From positions 992,001-1,056,000 of the forward strand of contig NZ_CP031356.1 of assembly GCF_003355475.1 (NCBI RefSeq): 64,000 nt of DNA, in the 5' to 3' direction. The notes below the pieces were generated by a model, which worked only from the letters and a program-made list of their open reading frames with translations, ran no database searches and was not told where the DNA came from. The DNA comes from Brachybacterium saurashtrense. GTDB lineage: Bacteria > Actinomycetota > Actinomycetes > Actinomycetales > Dermabacteraceae. Within the stretch, counting starts at the first letter, position 1. Each line of letters opens with the position of its first letter. Positions 42,234 through 50,659 of the stretch are shown here, in pieces. Made by a program: the position numbers and the translations under genes.

Positions 42234-44948
42234 ATGGCGGACAGACTCGACGCACTGCGCTCCCTGCGTCGTCGAGCCCGCGGCGACGAGGAGACCGGCC
42301 CCGGCTACCCGGCCCACTGGGAGGCGGACATCGCCCTGCGCGACGGCTCCGCCGCGCACCTGCGCCCGATCCTCCCCAGCGATGCCGAGGCGCTGCAGGA
42401 CTTCCATCAGCGTCAGTCCGAGCACTCCCGGTACCTGCGGTTCTTCGCCCCCATGCCGCGCCTCTCCTCCCGTGACCTCACCCGCTTCACCCACGTGGAC
42501 CATATGGACAGGGTCGCGTTCGTGGTCCTGGCGGGGCAGGAGATCATCGCGGTGGGACGGTACGACCGGGTGGAGCCGCACACCGCCGAGGTGGCGTTCA
42601 ACGTCTCGGACTCCCGGCAGGGGACAGGTCTCGCCTCCGTGCTGCTCGAGCATCTCGCGGCCGCCGCCCGCGAGCGCGACATCAACCGCTTCACGGCCGA
42701 GGTGCTGCCCCAGAACACCAAGATGATCAAGGTCTTCTCCGACACCGGCTTCGACGTGGATCGCACGCTCGACGACGGCGTGGTGATGGTGTCCTTCCGG
42801 ATCGACCCCACCGCCCGCTCCCTCGAGGTGATGGCCGAGCGGGAGCACCGTGCGGAGGCCCGCGCCATGGAGCGCCTGCTGCATCCCCGGTCGGTGCTGC
42901 TGATCGGGGTCTCCTCCCGCGCGGACTCCACCGGCGGCCGGTTCCTCTCCGCCCTCGAGGGCTCCGGGTACACCGGCACCGTGCACCTGGTGGCGCGCGA
43001 CGCGCTCGAGCTGCGCGGCCACCGCACCTGGGCCCGCATCGGGGACGTGCCCGGCACCGTGGACCTCGCGGTGATCGCCCTGCGCCCGGAGGCGTGCCTG
43101 GAGGCGATCGACGAGTGCGCCGCCATCGGGGTGCGCAGCGTGGTGATCCCCACCGAGGGGTTCTCCGACAGCGATCGTGGCCGCCGCCTCCAGCGGGAGC
43201 TGGTGGCGCGCGCCCGGCTGCACGGGATGCGCCTGCTGGGTCCCGGCTCCCTCGGCGTGCTGCGCACCGGCACGGACCCGCTCAGCCTCTCCCTCGCGCC
43301 GCGGATGCCGCGCCCGGGACCGGTGGCGCTCGCCGGCCAGTCCAGCGCACTCTCGGCGATGCTGCTGGCGGGAACGGACTCCCGGGGCCTGGGCGTGCAC
43401 GAGTTCGTGGGAGTGGGCAATCGGGCGGACGTCTCCCTCAACGACACCCTCCAGCACTGGGAGGACGACGAGCAGGTGGGCGTGATCGGCCTGGCCCTGG
43501 AGTCGATGGGGAACCCGCGGAAGTTCCATCGCATCGCCCGCCGCCTCACCCGCACCACCCCGCTGATCGTGCTGCGCCCCCCGGGCAGCGAGTCCCATCG
43601 ACCGCCCGGCCACGACGTGCGCACCTCGACCCTGCCGCGGCGCGCCCTCGACCAGGTGCTGGAATCCGCGGGCGTGGTGCAGACCACGGGCGTAGACCAT
43701 CTGCTGGACGTGGTCGACGCGATCGGGAGGCAGGGCCTGCCGCTGGGACGACGGGTGGGGCTGCTCTCGAACACGGGAGCGCTCGGTGCCTCCCTGCGCG
43801 GGGCGGCCGATCAGGCGGGCCTGCACGTGGTGGCTGACAACCGCAGCGTCCCGCTGGCGGCGGACCCGCGGCTGATCCAGCGAGGCTTCACCTCGATGGC
43901 GGCCCTCGGCGAGGTGGATCTGGTGGTGGCCGGGATCCTGGATCCGCTCACCGGCAGCGCCGTGGAGGTGCTGCGCCAGATGGCGGTGGTGGCACGCCAC
44001 TCGGAGGTGGTGCTGCTGGTGTGCCTGGTCACCTCCGCCGAGCGGGCCGCCGAGGTGCAGGAGGCGGTGCGCACCGACCCCTCGCTGCCGCCCGTGCACG
44101 CGACCCCCTACGCCGTGGCCCGCGCGGCCTCGGGCATGATGGCGGCCGCCCTGCGCCCGGAGGCCGACGACGAGGAGCCCGCCCAACGCGAGGACGTGGA
44201 CCGCGCCGCCGCCCGCGCCGTGGTGGAGCGGTGGCGCGAGGCCGGCGCGGCCCCGGGCCGAGCGCTGCCCGCGGCCGAGGCCCGCGCCCTGCTCGGCGCC
44301 TACGGCATCGCCCAGCTGGAAGCGCGCTCCTTCGCGGAGGTGGAGGAGGCCGTCGAGCACGCGGCCCGGATCGGCTACCCGGTGGCGCTGAAGAGCACCG
44401 ATCCGGTGCTGCGACACCGGGCGGATCTCGGCGGCGTGCGCCTGGACATCCCCGACGAGGTGCAGCTGCGCCACGCCGTGGAGGGGATGCGGCGCGACCT
44501 GTCCTTCTCCAGCGCGCCGTTGGAGGTGCAGGCGATGGCCCCTGCCGGGGTGCCGATGGTGGTGCGCAGCGTCGAGGACCCCTCCCTGGGGCCGGTGGTG
44601 TCGCTGTCCGTCGCGGGGGACGCGACCGACCTGCTGGACGACATCGCCTATGCGATCCCGCCGTTCAGCGAGACCGGCGCCGCGCGGCTCGTGGACGCCC
44701 CGGCCTCCGCGGTGAAGCTGCGCGGGACCCGCGGACTGCCGCCCGCGGACCGCGGCGCGCTCGCCGATCTCGTGGTCCGCATCGGGCTGCTCGCCGAGGA
44801 CCTCCCCGAGCTCGCCTCGCTCGAGCTCTACCCGGTGCTGGTCGCCCAGCAGGGGACCACGGTGGTCGGCGCGCGGGCGCTCCTGGCCCCGGCGCCCAAC
44901 CGCACCGACAGTCCGCGCCGTGCGCTCTCCGGCCCGGCGGCGGGGTGA
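42234..44948 (+). CDS. GNAT acetyltransferase fused to NDP-forming acyl-CoA synthetase-like domains
   Basis: A 904-residue fusion. Residues 25-190 are a GNAT domain (LRPILPSDAEAL, SRQGTGLASVLLEHL, FSDTGFDVD). Next is a CoA-binding Rossmann domain (HPRSVLLIGVSSRADSTGGRFLSAL in parts), two succinyl-CoA-ligase-like domains, and a C-terminal ATP-grasp (ALLGAYGIAQLEARSF, GYPVALKSTDPVLRHRADLGGV). This is the layout of PatZ/Pka-type protein acetyltransferases that modify acetyl-CoA synthetase, with the GNAT domain at the N-terminus. The phosphohistidine motif SHTG of active synthetases is not apparent near 470-490, so the synthetase part may be regulatory. Predicted leaderless. Confidence 0.88.
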   Translation: MADRLDALRSLRRRARGDEETGPGYPAHWEADIALRDGSAAHLRPILPSDAEALQDFHQRQSEHSRYLRFFAPMPRLSSRDLTRFTHVDHMDRVAFVVLAGQEIIAVGRYDRVEPHTAEVAFNVSDSRQGTGLASVLLEHLAAAARERDINRFTAEVLPQNTKMIKVFSDTGFDVDRTLDDGVVMVSFRIDPTARSLEVMAEREHRAEARAMERLLHPRSVLLIGVSSRADSTGGRFLSALEGSGYTGTVHLVARDALELRGHRTWARIGDVPGTVDLAVIALRPEACLEAIDECAAIGVRSVVIPTEGFSDSDRGRRLQRELVARARLHGMRLLGPGSLGVLRTGTDPLSLSLAPRMPRPGPVALAGQSSALSAMLLAGTDSRGLGVHEFVGVGNRADVSLNDTLQHWEDDEQVGVIGLALESMGNPRKFHRIARRLTRTTPLIVLRPPGSESHRPPGHDVRTSTLPRRALDQVLESAGVVQTTGVDHLLDVVDAIGRQGLPLGRRVGLLSNTGALGASLRGAADQAGLHVVADNRSVPLAADPRLIQRGFTSMAALGEVDLVVAGILDPLTGSAVEVLRQMAVVARHSEVVLLVCLVTSAERAAEVQEAVRTDPSLPPVHATPYAVARAASGMMAAALRPEADDEEPAQREDVDRAAARAVVERWREAGAAPGRALPAAEARALLGAYGIAQLEARSFAEVEEAVEHAARIGYPVALKSTDPVLRHRADLGGVRLDIPDEVQLRHAVEGMRRDLSFSSAPLEVQAMAPAGVPMVVRSVEDPSLGPVVSLSVAGDATDLLDDIAYAIPPFSETGAARLVDAPASAVKLRGTRGLPPADRGALADLVVRIGLLAEDLPELASLELYPVLVAQQGTTVVGARALLAPAPNRTDSPRRALSGPAAG

Positions 44949-44972
44949 GACCCCGCCCTCCGTCGCGCATGG

Positions 44973-44978
44973 GACAAT
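44973..44978 (+). promoter_or_regulatory. -10 of DUF5998 gene (leaderless)
   Basis: GACAAT, one mismatch from TACAAT, ends 6 nt before ATG 44985. Confidence 0.55.
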
Positions 44979-44984
44979 GCCCAG

Positions 44985-45560
44985 ATGACCGCCGCACTCC
45001 CCGCTGACCTGCTCACGGACCTCGAGACCGCCGGGTACTTCCCCCAGACCGCGGCCCAGAGCCTGTTGCGCTCGCTGCGCAGCGCCCGACCGGTCGCGCA
45101 CCTGGTCAGGCCGGAGACCACCTTCGACGGCCCAGAGGTGCGTCGTCACCTCACCGTCGTGGTCCTCACCCCGTCGCACCTGCTGGTCACCCATCTCGAC
45201 GACGATCCGGCCGACGCCCTGAACCCGAGCCAGGTGGTCTCCACCACCGAGCGCATCCGGCTGCAGCGCATCACCGCCACAGGGCTGTCACAGGTCTACG
45301 ACACCGACGGCCAGGGAAGCCCCGGCACGGAGGCGGAGATCACCCTGGGCATCAGCTGGGACGGCAGTCGCCGCGTCGACCTGGAGCGCGCGGTCTGCGA
45401 GGACCCGAACTGCCAGCTCGACCACGGGTACACGGGCACCCTGGCGCCCTCGGACCTCGCGCTGCGCGTCTCCGCGCTCGCCGACGGCGCCGGCGCGGTG
45501 GATGCCGCGCTCGCCTTCCACGACCGCCTCGTGGACGCGCTCGACGCGCTGGGCGTCTGA
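44985..45560 (+). CDS. DUF5998 family protein
   Basis: A 191-residue protein of the actinobacterial DUF5998 family, with TAGYFPQTAAQSLL at the N-terminus, a PETTFDGPEVRRHLTVVVLTPSHLLVTH beta region (in parts) and DPNCQLDHGYTG near residue 145. Function is unknown; it is nearly always next to the alkaline-phosphatase-superfamily gene that follows here 32 bp later, so the two probably form an operon. Confidence 0.88.
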   Translation: MTAALPADLLTDLETAGYFPQTAAQSLLRSLRSARPVAHLVRPETTFDGPEVRRHLTVVVLTPSHLLVTHLDDDPADALNPSQVVSTTERIRLQRITATGLSQVYDTDGQGSPGTEAEITLGISWDGSRRVDLERAVCEDPNCQLDHGYTGTLAPSDLALRVSALADGAGAVDAALAFHDRLVDALDALGV

Positions 45561-45592
45561 GCGCGTCCCGCGCACGCTCCGCCGCGCCCCCG

Positions 45593-46723
45593 ATGAGCAC
45601 CGCCACGGCCGTCTGGCCCCCGGACCTGCTGCCGCCGCCGTTCGCCGACGGCGCGCGTCCCGCCCTGCTGGACGTGCTGCCGCCGCTGCTCGAGAACCCT
45701 GCACCCGGCCGTGACGTGGTGGTGCTGCTGGACGGGGTCGGTGCGGATCTGCTCGCCGAGCACCGCGCCCTCACCCCCACGCTGCGCCGGCTCGAGGCGG
45801 AGATCGCGCGGGTGCGCACCGTCGCGCCCTCCACCACCTCGAGCGCTATGGTGTCCCTGCACACCGGCCGGCCGCCGCTCGAGCACGGGGTGCTCGGGCA
45901 TCTCACCCGCGACCCGCGCAGCGGCCGCGCCCTGAACCAGCTCACCGGCGCGCCGGAGATCGACCCGAAGCAGTGGATGCCCCTGCCTACCCCGGTGGAG
46001 GTCGGCGGGCGCCGTGCGGTGCAGGTCGCGCCCGCCAAGCACGCCGGCTCCCATCTCAGCGGCGTGGCCTTCCGCGGCTGGGACTTCCTCGCCCACGGGC
46101 GCGGCGACCGGGTGGAGGCGGTGCGCACCGCCCTCCACCGCGCAGGACCGGAGGGGTTGGTGCACCTGCACGTCGACGACGTGGACCACGCCGGCCACCG
46201 CCACGGGATCGACTCCGAGCCCTGGCGCACCGCGCTCGCGGAGGTGGACGCGCTGCTCGGCACGCTGCTGCGGCGCCTGCCGCGCGGGACCCGGCTCCAC
46301 GTCACCGCCGATCACGGCATGGTGGACACCGCCCCCGAGCGCACTGTCGATCTCGCCGCGCATCCGCGCCTGCTGCGCCTGGTCGAGGAGGTGGCGGGGG
46401 AGCCGCGGGCGCTCGCGCTGCACGCCGTGCCGGGCGACGGGGCCGCGGAGGAGCTCGCCGAGGGGCTCGAGGCGCTGCTGGCCGAGCGGGCTCTCGTGCT
46501 GCGCCGCGACGAGGTGCTGCGCTGCGGTCTGCTGGGGCCTGCGGGCTCCGCCGTCGAGGAGAGGGTGGCGCGGCGGCTGCCGGACGTGCTGGTGCTGGCC
46601 CGGGGCGGATGGAGCGTCGAGGACTGCTCGCGACGCCGCGCGGACGCCCACCCGATGATCGGCGTGCACGGCTCGCTCACCGCCGCGGAGGCCTGGGTGC
46701 CGCTGCTGCGAATCGCCGTCTGA
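45593..46723 (+). CDS. Alkaline phosphatase superfamily protein (nucleotide pyrophosphatase-like)
   Basis: A 376-residue phosphodiesterase-like member of the alkaline phosphatase superfamily. The metal site shows VVVLLDGVGADLL, the nucleophile Thr/Ser region APSTTSSAMVSLHTG, HVDDVDHAGHRHG with further Asp/His ligands, and TADHGMVD. The C-terminal RRADAHPMIGVHGS carries the last His. There is no signal peptide, so it should be cytoplasmic. The substrate is unknown. It probably shares a transcript with DUF5998 and is convergent with sepH. Confidence 0.9.
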   Translation: MSTATAVWPPDLLPPPFADGARPALLDVLPPLLENPAPGRDVVVLLDGVGADLLAEHRALTPTLRRLEAEIARVRTVAPSTTSSAMVSLHTGRPPLEHGVLGHLTRDPRSGRALNQLTGAPEIDPKQWMPLPTPVEVGGRRAVQVAPAKHAGSHLSGVAFRGWDFLAHGRGDRVEAVRTALHRAGPEGLVHLHVDDVDHAGHRHGIDSEPWRTALAEVDALLGTLLRRLPRGTRLHVTADHGMVDTAPERTVDLAAHPRLLRLVEEVAGEPRALALHAVPGDGAAEELAEGLEALLAERALVLRRDEVLRCGLLGPAGSAVEERVARRLPDVLVLARGGWSVEDCSRRRADAHPMIGVHGSLTAAEAWVPLLRIAV

Positions 46724-46757
46724 CGGACGGGAGCGCGCGGCGCGGGCGGGAGCCCGA

Positions 46758-47987
46758 TCAGTCGTGCTTCGACCCGAAGACGATCTCGTCCCAGCTCGGC
46801 ATCGAGGCCCGCTTGGAGCGAGGCCGGGGCTTCTTCTCCGGCGCCGGGGCCGGGGCGTCCTCCTCCGACGACGAGGACCGCTCCTCCTCGTCGAAGCCCG
46901 GCAGCGGGGTGAGGTCCACGGTGTCCTGGGCGGCGGGCGTCGGGGCGTCCTCCGGGACCTCCGCGGGATCGTCCTGGGGGGTCGCCGGTGCGGTGTCCTC
47001 CTCCGCGGGCCACGCCGTCGCCTCGCGCTCCTCCGCGTCGTCGTCCTGCGTCGCCGCCCCGGTGGAGTGCTCGAGCGCCGCCTCCTGGTCGGGGCCGGTC
47101 AGCGTGCCGTCCTGCGGTGCCTGCCCGGGCTCCGGCACGGCGTCGGCCGAGGTCTCGGTCTCCTCCGTCGCGGCGTCCTCGAGCCCGGACCAGACGGTCG
47201 CGGGGCCCTCCTGCCGCGGCACGGGGCGCAGCCCGCGGCGGGCGTTGAGCGCGTCGAGCTCGTCCTCGTCGATGGTCGAGGGGTGGGAATCGGCGGCCGG
47301 GCGGCGCGGGGTCCAGGTCCGGGCGCGCGAGGACGGCGTGGGGGAGCCGTCGAGGGAGCCGTCGGCCTCGAGGTCGTAGACGGCGGACTTGACCGCCTGG
47401 AGGCGGCCGCGCCCGCGGGACGGCTCCGGCGGGGCGTCCTCGTCGCTGATCCAGCGCGCTTCGTCGTCCACGGGGGAGACGGAGCGGTTGTCGATGTCGG
47501 CCACCCAGTGCGCCTGGCGCGTGCGCCCGCCCGCGGAGAAGGTCAGCTCGAGCGTCCAGGTGCCGTCCTGACGGCGCCAGGCGTCCCAGGCGGTGTCGCC
47601 GGTCGCCTCGCGGGCGGCCAGGCGCTCGGTGACCACGTCCAGGAGGGCGGGGCCGCCGCGCCCCACGGGGAACGTGCGGGCGCGCTGGGCGGTCCATTCG
47701 CGCTCGGCGAGCACGGGGCCCTCGTACCGGCGCACGTGCTCGAGCGGGATGTCGGAGGCCTCGGCGATGTCCTCCGCGCTGCGGCCGGAGCGGAGCATCG
47801 CCTGGATCTCGCGGGGGCGCAGCGGTGCGGCGTCCGCCGCCTGGATCATGTTCAGGGCCGGACGATCCGAGCGCACGGCCGCGCGCAGCGCCCGGTCGAT
47901 GCGCAGCGTGTACCGCTCTCCGTCGGAATCCACCAGGAGCACGTGCTCGCCGTCATCGTGGATCCCGTCGAGTTCGAGCTCGCGCAT
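46758..47987 (-). CDS. sepH: Septation protein SepH
   Basis: A 409-residue SepH (DUF3071), an actinobacterial protein that stimulates FtsZ assembly in cell division. The conserved N-terminal domain (about 1-175) has MRELELDGIHDDGEHVLLV (in parts), LRPREIQAMLRSGRSAEDIAE helix-turn-helix and HVRRYEGPVLAERE. A long acidic, Pro/Ala/Glu-rich disordered linker follows, ending in the conserved C-terminal RASMPSWDEIVFG motif. ATG 47987 begins the conserved part; the frame is open another 97 codons upstream through what is really the DUF4193 promoter region. Confidence 0.93.
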   Translation of the reverse strand: MRELELDGIHDDGEHVLLVDSDGERYTLRIDRALRAAVRSDRPALNMIQAADAAPLRPREIQAMLRSGRSAEDIAEASDIPLEHVRRYEGPVLAEREWTAQRARTFPVGRGGPALLDVVTERLAAREATGDTAWDAWRRQDGTWTLELTFSAGGRTRQAHWVADIDNRSVSPVDDEARWISDEDAPPEPSRGRGRLQAVKSAVYDLEADGSLDGSPTPSSRARTWTPRRPAADSHPSTIDEDELDALNARRGLRPVPRQEGPATVWSGLEDAATEETETSADAVPEPGQAPQDGTLTGPDQEAALEHSTGAATQDDDAEEREATAWPAEEDTAPATPQDDPAEVPEDAPTPAAQDTVDLTPLPGFDEEERSSSSEEDAPAPAPEKKPRPRSKRASMPSWDEIVFGSKHD

Positions 47988-48106
47988 GGTCGTCCTCTCC
48001 GTCGGAGCGTGATCGCTGGGGTGCAGCATGTCCAGCCCTGCGACCTTATCGTGCCCGGGCCGCGTCCTCCCTGTGCGGAGCGGGTGCGCCGCGGCGTGTT
48101 GCCGCC

Positions 48107-48150
48107 GCGTGCCCCTCCATGTTGTGGGCACGCGGACCCTCTGCAATAAT
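48107..48150 (+). promoter_or_regulatory. DUF4193 gene promoter with overlapping inverted repeat
   Basis: TTGTGG (48122-48127) and AATAAT (48145-48150) are 17 bp apart, a good housekeeping promoter. The inverted repeat GCGTGCCC (48107-48114)/GGGCACGC (48126-48133) overlaps the -35 and could be an operator. Confidence 0.55.
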
Positions 48151-48270
48151 GCCGCCGCATTCAGCGTTGACACCCGAGCCGCCCGGCGCGGCTCGCGACG
48201 GCTCACCGGCGCGGACATGCCCCAGAACCCCCGGTCGGACTCTCCGACGACAACCAGGAACGGACCGTAG

Positions 48271-48573
48271 ATGGCCACTGATTACGATGCCCCGCGCAAG
48301 AACGACGACGACTCGAACGACGACTCCATCGAGGAGCTGCAGGGGCGCCGGAACGAGGCGGCCACCCCTGCCGTCGACGAGGACGAGGCCGAGGCCGCGG
48401 ACTCCTACGAGCTGCCGGGCGCCGACCTCTCCGGCGAGGAGCTGTCGGTGCGGGTGCTGCCTCGCCAGGCGGACGAGTTCACCTGCGCGAGCTGCTTCCT
48501 CGTGAAGCACCGCAGCCAGATCGACCACGTCGAGGGCACTCTCATCATCTGCAAGGAGTGCGCCGCGGCCTGA
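48271..48573 (+). CDS. DUF4193 zinc-ribbon-like protein
   Basis: A 100-residue DUF4193 protein, conserved across actinobacteria (Rv2699c type). The N-terminal half is very acidic and starts MATDYDAPRKNDDD; the C-terminal half has FTCASCFLV and IICKECAAA, two CxxC pairs that probably bind zinc, with HRSQIDH between. Function is unknown; relatives are highly expressed, and the close-to-consensus promoter here fits. It is followed by a hairpin and the convergent DUF3093 gene. Confidence 0.9.
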   Translation: MATDYDAPRKNDDDSNDDSIEELQGRRNEAATPAVDEDEAEAADSYELPGADLSGEELSVRVLPRQADEFTCASCFLVKHRSQIDHVEGTLIICKECAAA

Positions 48574-48595
48574 CCGCGTCCCGCCTCCCCACGCG

Positions 48596-48623
48596 CGGCG
48601 CCGCACCTCCGGGTGCGGCGCCG
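48596..48623. terminator. Bidirectional terminator between DUF4193 and DUF3093 genes
   Basis: The 12-bp arms CGGCGCCGCACC (48596-48607) and GGTGCGGCGCCG (48612-48623) have a 4-nt loop. Confidence 0.8.
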
Positions 48624-48658
48624 TCTCGCGTCCCGGGCCGGCCGCGGACCCGGGGCCG

Positions 48659-49216
48659 TCAGCGCTCGGACGGCTCCTCGGCGTCGGTGCCCGGGCCACG
48701 GGAGGCGGCCTGCTGCGCGGTGCGCAGGGCGAGGGCGAGGTCCTCAGGGTGACGGGTCGAGGCGACCCAGGCCGTGGTGGGATCGTCCTCGTCCAGCACC
48801 TCCACCCGCAGGCCCGTGCGGGTCCAGCCGCGCACGCAGTGATGGGCCAGGGGCTCGAAGTCCTGCCCGATGGTGAGCGCCCACTGCGCGGGGGCCAGGG
48901 CCACGGGCTCGCCCAGCTGCTGCACGGAGATCTGCGCCCGCCCCATCCGGAACCGTCCCCCGGAGACCTCGAGCACGGGCGAGTACAGCAGCACCAGCAC
49001 CAGGGCCCCGCCGATCGCGAGCACCGAGACCACCAGCGCGACCACGGGCTGCAGCGGCACCAGGATCAGACCCAGCGCCGCGCCGATCGCGACGGCGGCG
49101 ATCCACACCCCGGGGCCGGGCAGCACCCGCTCGCGGTGCAGCGGGGTCGCTGCACCACCCCGCGGCGACGGGGGCGTGGACGGGGACTCGGCGGCGGAGC
49201 GGGCGGCGGCAGGCAT
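48659..49216 (-). CDS. DUF3093 membrane protein
   Basis: A 185-residue DUF3093 protein (Rv2698 type). A disordered N-terminus is followed by HRERVLPGPGVWIAAVA, two membrane helices near residues 35-55 and 57-77, and a soluble PH-like C-terminal domain (SGGRFRMGRAQI, GWTRTGLRVEVLD, DDPTTAWVASTRHPEDLALAL in parts). Function is unknown. It is divergent from dut. GAGCAT ends 6 nt before ATG 49216. Confidence 0.88.
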   Translation of the reverse strand: MPAAARSAAESPSTPPSPRGGAATPLHRERVLPGPGVWIAAVAIGAALGLILVPLQPVVALVVSVLAIGGALVLVLLYSPVLEVSGGRFRMGRAQISVQQLGEPVALAPAQWALTIGQDFEPLAHHCVRGWTRTGLRVEVLDEDDPTTAWVASTRHPEDLALALRTAQQAASRGPGTDAEEPSER

Positions 49217-49222
49217 GCCGCC

Positions 49223-49228
49223 ATGCTC
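49223..49228 (-). promoter_or_regulatory. Possible -10 of DUF3093 gene (leaderless)
   Basis: Minus-strand GAGCAT ends 6 nt before the ATG. It matches only the two key positions (A2, T6), so this is weak. Confidence 0.35.
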
Positions 49229-49301
49229 TCACGCACCGGCTGGGCGCTCGCGGCGACGGCGGCACCGGCGGGCTGCTGGGTGCGTGGCGTCCGGGACGCC
49301 G

Positions 49302-49307
49302 TAGTCT
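49302..49307 (+). promoter_or_regulatory. -10 of dut operon (leaderless)
   Basis: TAGTCT ends 6 nt before ATG 49314. Confidence 0.6.
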
Positions 49308-49313
49308 GGGGCC

Positions 49314-49853
49314 ATGCCTGTCGATTCAGCTGACCCCCGGACGGAGGGCGGCGGGCCCGTCCCGGCCTCCGACGTCCCCGTGCTGCGGCTCCGCCGCCGT
49401 GCCCAGGTGCCGATGCCGCACCGCGCCCATCCCGACGACGCCGGTCTCGACCTGGCCAGCGCCGAGGAGCTGGTGATCCCCGCCGGCGGGAGGGCGCTGG
49501 TGGACACCGGCCTCGCCGTCGCGCTGCCGCCCGGCACCGTGGGGATGGTCTGCCCCCGCTCGGGCCTCGCCGCCCGGCACGGCGTGACCGTGCTCAACGG
49601 CCCGGGCATCGTGGACGCCGGCTACCGGGGCCCGGTGAAGGTGGCGCTGCACAACACCGACCCGACCGAGCCGTTCGCGCTCGGCGTGGGGGATCGCATC
49701 GCCCAGCTCGTGGTGGTGCCGTTCCTCGCCCCGCCGCTGGTGGAGGTCGAGGACCTCGAGGAGACGGCGCGCGCGGGGTCGGGCTTCGGCTCCAGCGGCG
49801 GTTTCGGCACCGCGAGCGCCACGACGGCCGCCGACGAGACCACGGAGGGATGA
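49314..49853 (+). CDS. dut: dUTP diphosphatase
   Basis: A 179-residue trimeric-type dUTPase that hydrolyses dUTP to dUMP, keeping uracil out of DNA. All five motifs are present: HPDDAGLDLAS (I), PRSGLAARHG (II), GIVDAGYRGPVKV (III), GDRIAQLVVVP (IV) and the C-terminal GSGFGSSGGFG (V). An N-terminal extension of about 27 residues precedes the core. It heads the dut-DUF3710-DUF3159 operon. Confidence 0.96.
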   Translation: MPVDSADPRTEGGGPVPASDVPVLRLRRRAQVPMPHRAHPDDAGLDLASAEELVIPAGGRALVDTGLAVALPPGTVGMVCPRSGLAARHGVTVLNGPGIVDAGYRGPVKVALHNTDPTEPFALGVGDRIAQLVVVPFLAPPLVEVEDLEETARAGSGFGSSGGFGTASATTAADETTEG

Positions 49854-49855
49854 CG

Positions 49856-50659
49856 ATGGGACTGTTCTCCCGCAGGAAGACGACCGAGCCCGCGCAGGTC
49901 GAGGGCCTTGACGCCCTGGACCGCGAGGAGGCCGAGGGACCCGACGACCCCACCGGCGCCGCACAGGACGACACCGAGGGCGAGGCGGCGGGGCAGGAGC
50001 CGGAGGGCCGCTCCGCGCCGGGCTCCGAGGCCGACGCCGCCGCGCGCGGGGAGCATCTCGAGGCCGGCCCGTACGACGAGTCCGAGGCCCCGGAGGAGGA
50101 CCGCATCGACCTGGGCGGCCTGCAGGTGCCCACCGTCGACGGGATGGAGCTGCGGATGGAGGTGGACCAGCGCAGCGGTGCCGTCACCGGCGCGAACCTC
50201 GTGATCGGCGGCTCCTCCCTGCAGGTCCAGGCGTTCGCTGCGCCGAAGTCGCGGGGCCTGTGGGAGGACGTGCGCTCCTCGCTGCGCGACTCGGTGGTCA
50301 AGCAGGGCGGCACCGCGGAGACGCGGCCGGGCGTGTTCGGCACCGAGCTGATCACGCGCCTGCCGGTCAAGCGCGCCGACGGCCGCACGGCCTACCGGCC
50401 GGCGCGGTTCATCGGCGTGGACGGCTCACGCTGGTTCCTGCGCGGGATCCTCACCGGCAAGGCCCTGGCCGATCCCGAGCAGTCCCGCCGCTTCGAGACC
50501 CTCCTCTCGCGCCTGGTGGTGGTGCGCGGCACCGGCGCGATGGCGCCGCAGGAGCTGATCCCGCTGCACCTGCCCGGCGAGCGTCCGGGGCTCGAGCAGA
50601 TCCGTTCCGCCCCGCTGGACCCGCTGGCCCGCGGCCCCGAGATCACCGAGGTCGGATGA
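49856..50659 (+). CDS. DUF3710 family protein
   Basis: A 267-residue DUF3710 protein of unknown function (Rv2696c type). After MGLFSRRK comes an acidic disordered stretch of about 80 residues, then a compact domain with RIDLGGLQVPTVDGMELRM (in parts), GLWEDVRSSLRDSV, and RFIGVDGSRWFLRGILTG near the C-terminus. I start at ATG 49856, 6 nt after GGAGGG and 2 bp beyond the dut stop; ATG 49850 is too close to the ribosome-binding site. The stop overlaps the DUF3159 start as ATGA. Confidence 0.9.
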   Translation: MGLFSRRKTTEPAQVEGLDALDREEAEGPDDPTGAAQDDTEGEAAGQEPEGRSAPGSEADAAARGEHLEAGPYDESEAPEEDRIDLGGLQVPTVDGMELRMEVDQRSGAVTGANLVIGGSSLQVQAFAAPKSRGLWEDVRSSLRDSVVKQGGTAETRPGVFGTELITRLPVKRADGRTAYRPARFIGVDGSRWFLRGILTGKALADPEQSRRFETLLSRLVVVRGTGAMAPQELIPLHLPGERPGLEQIRSAPLDPLARGPEITEVG

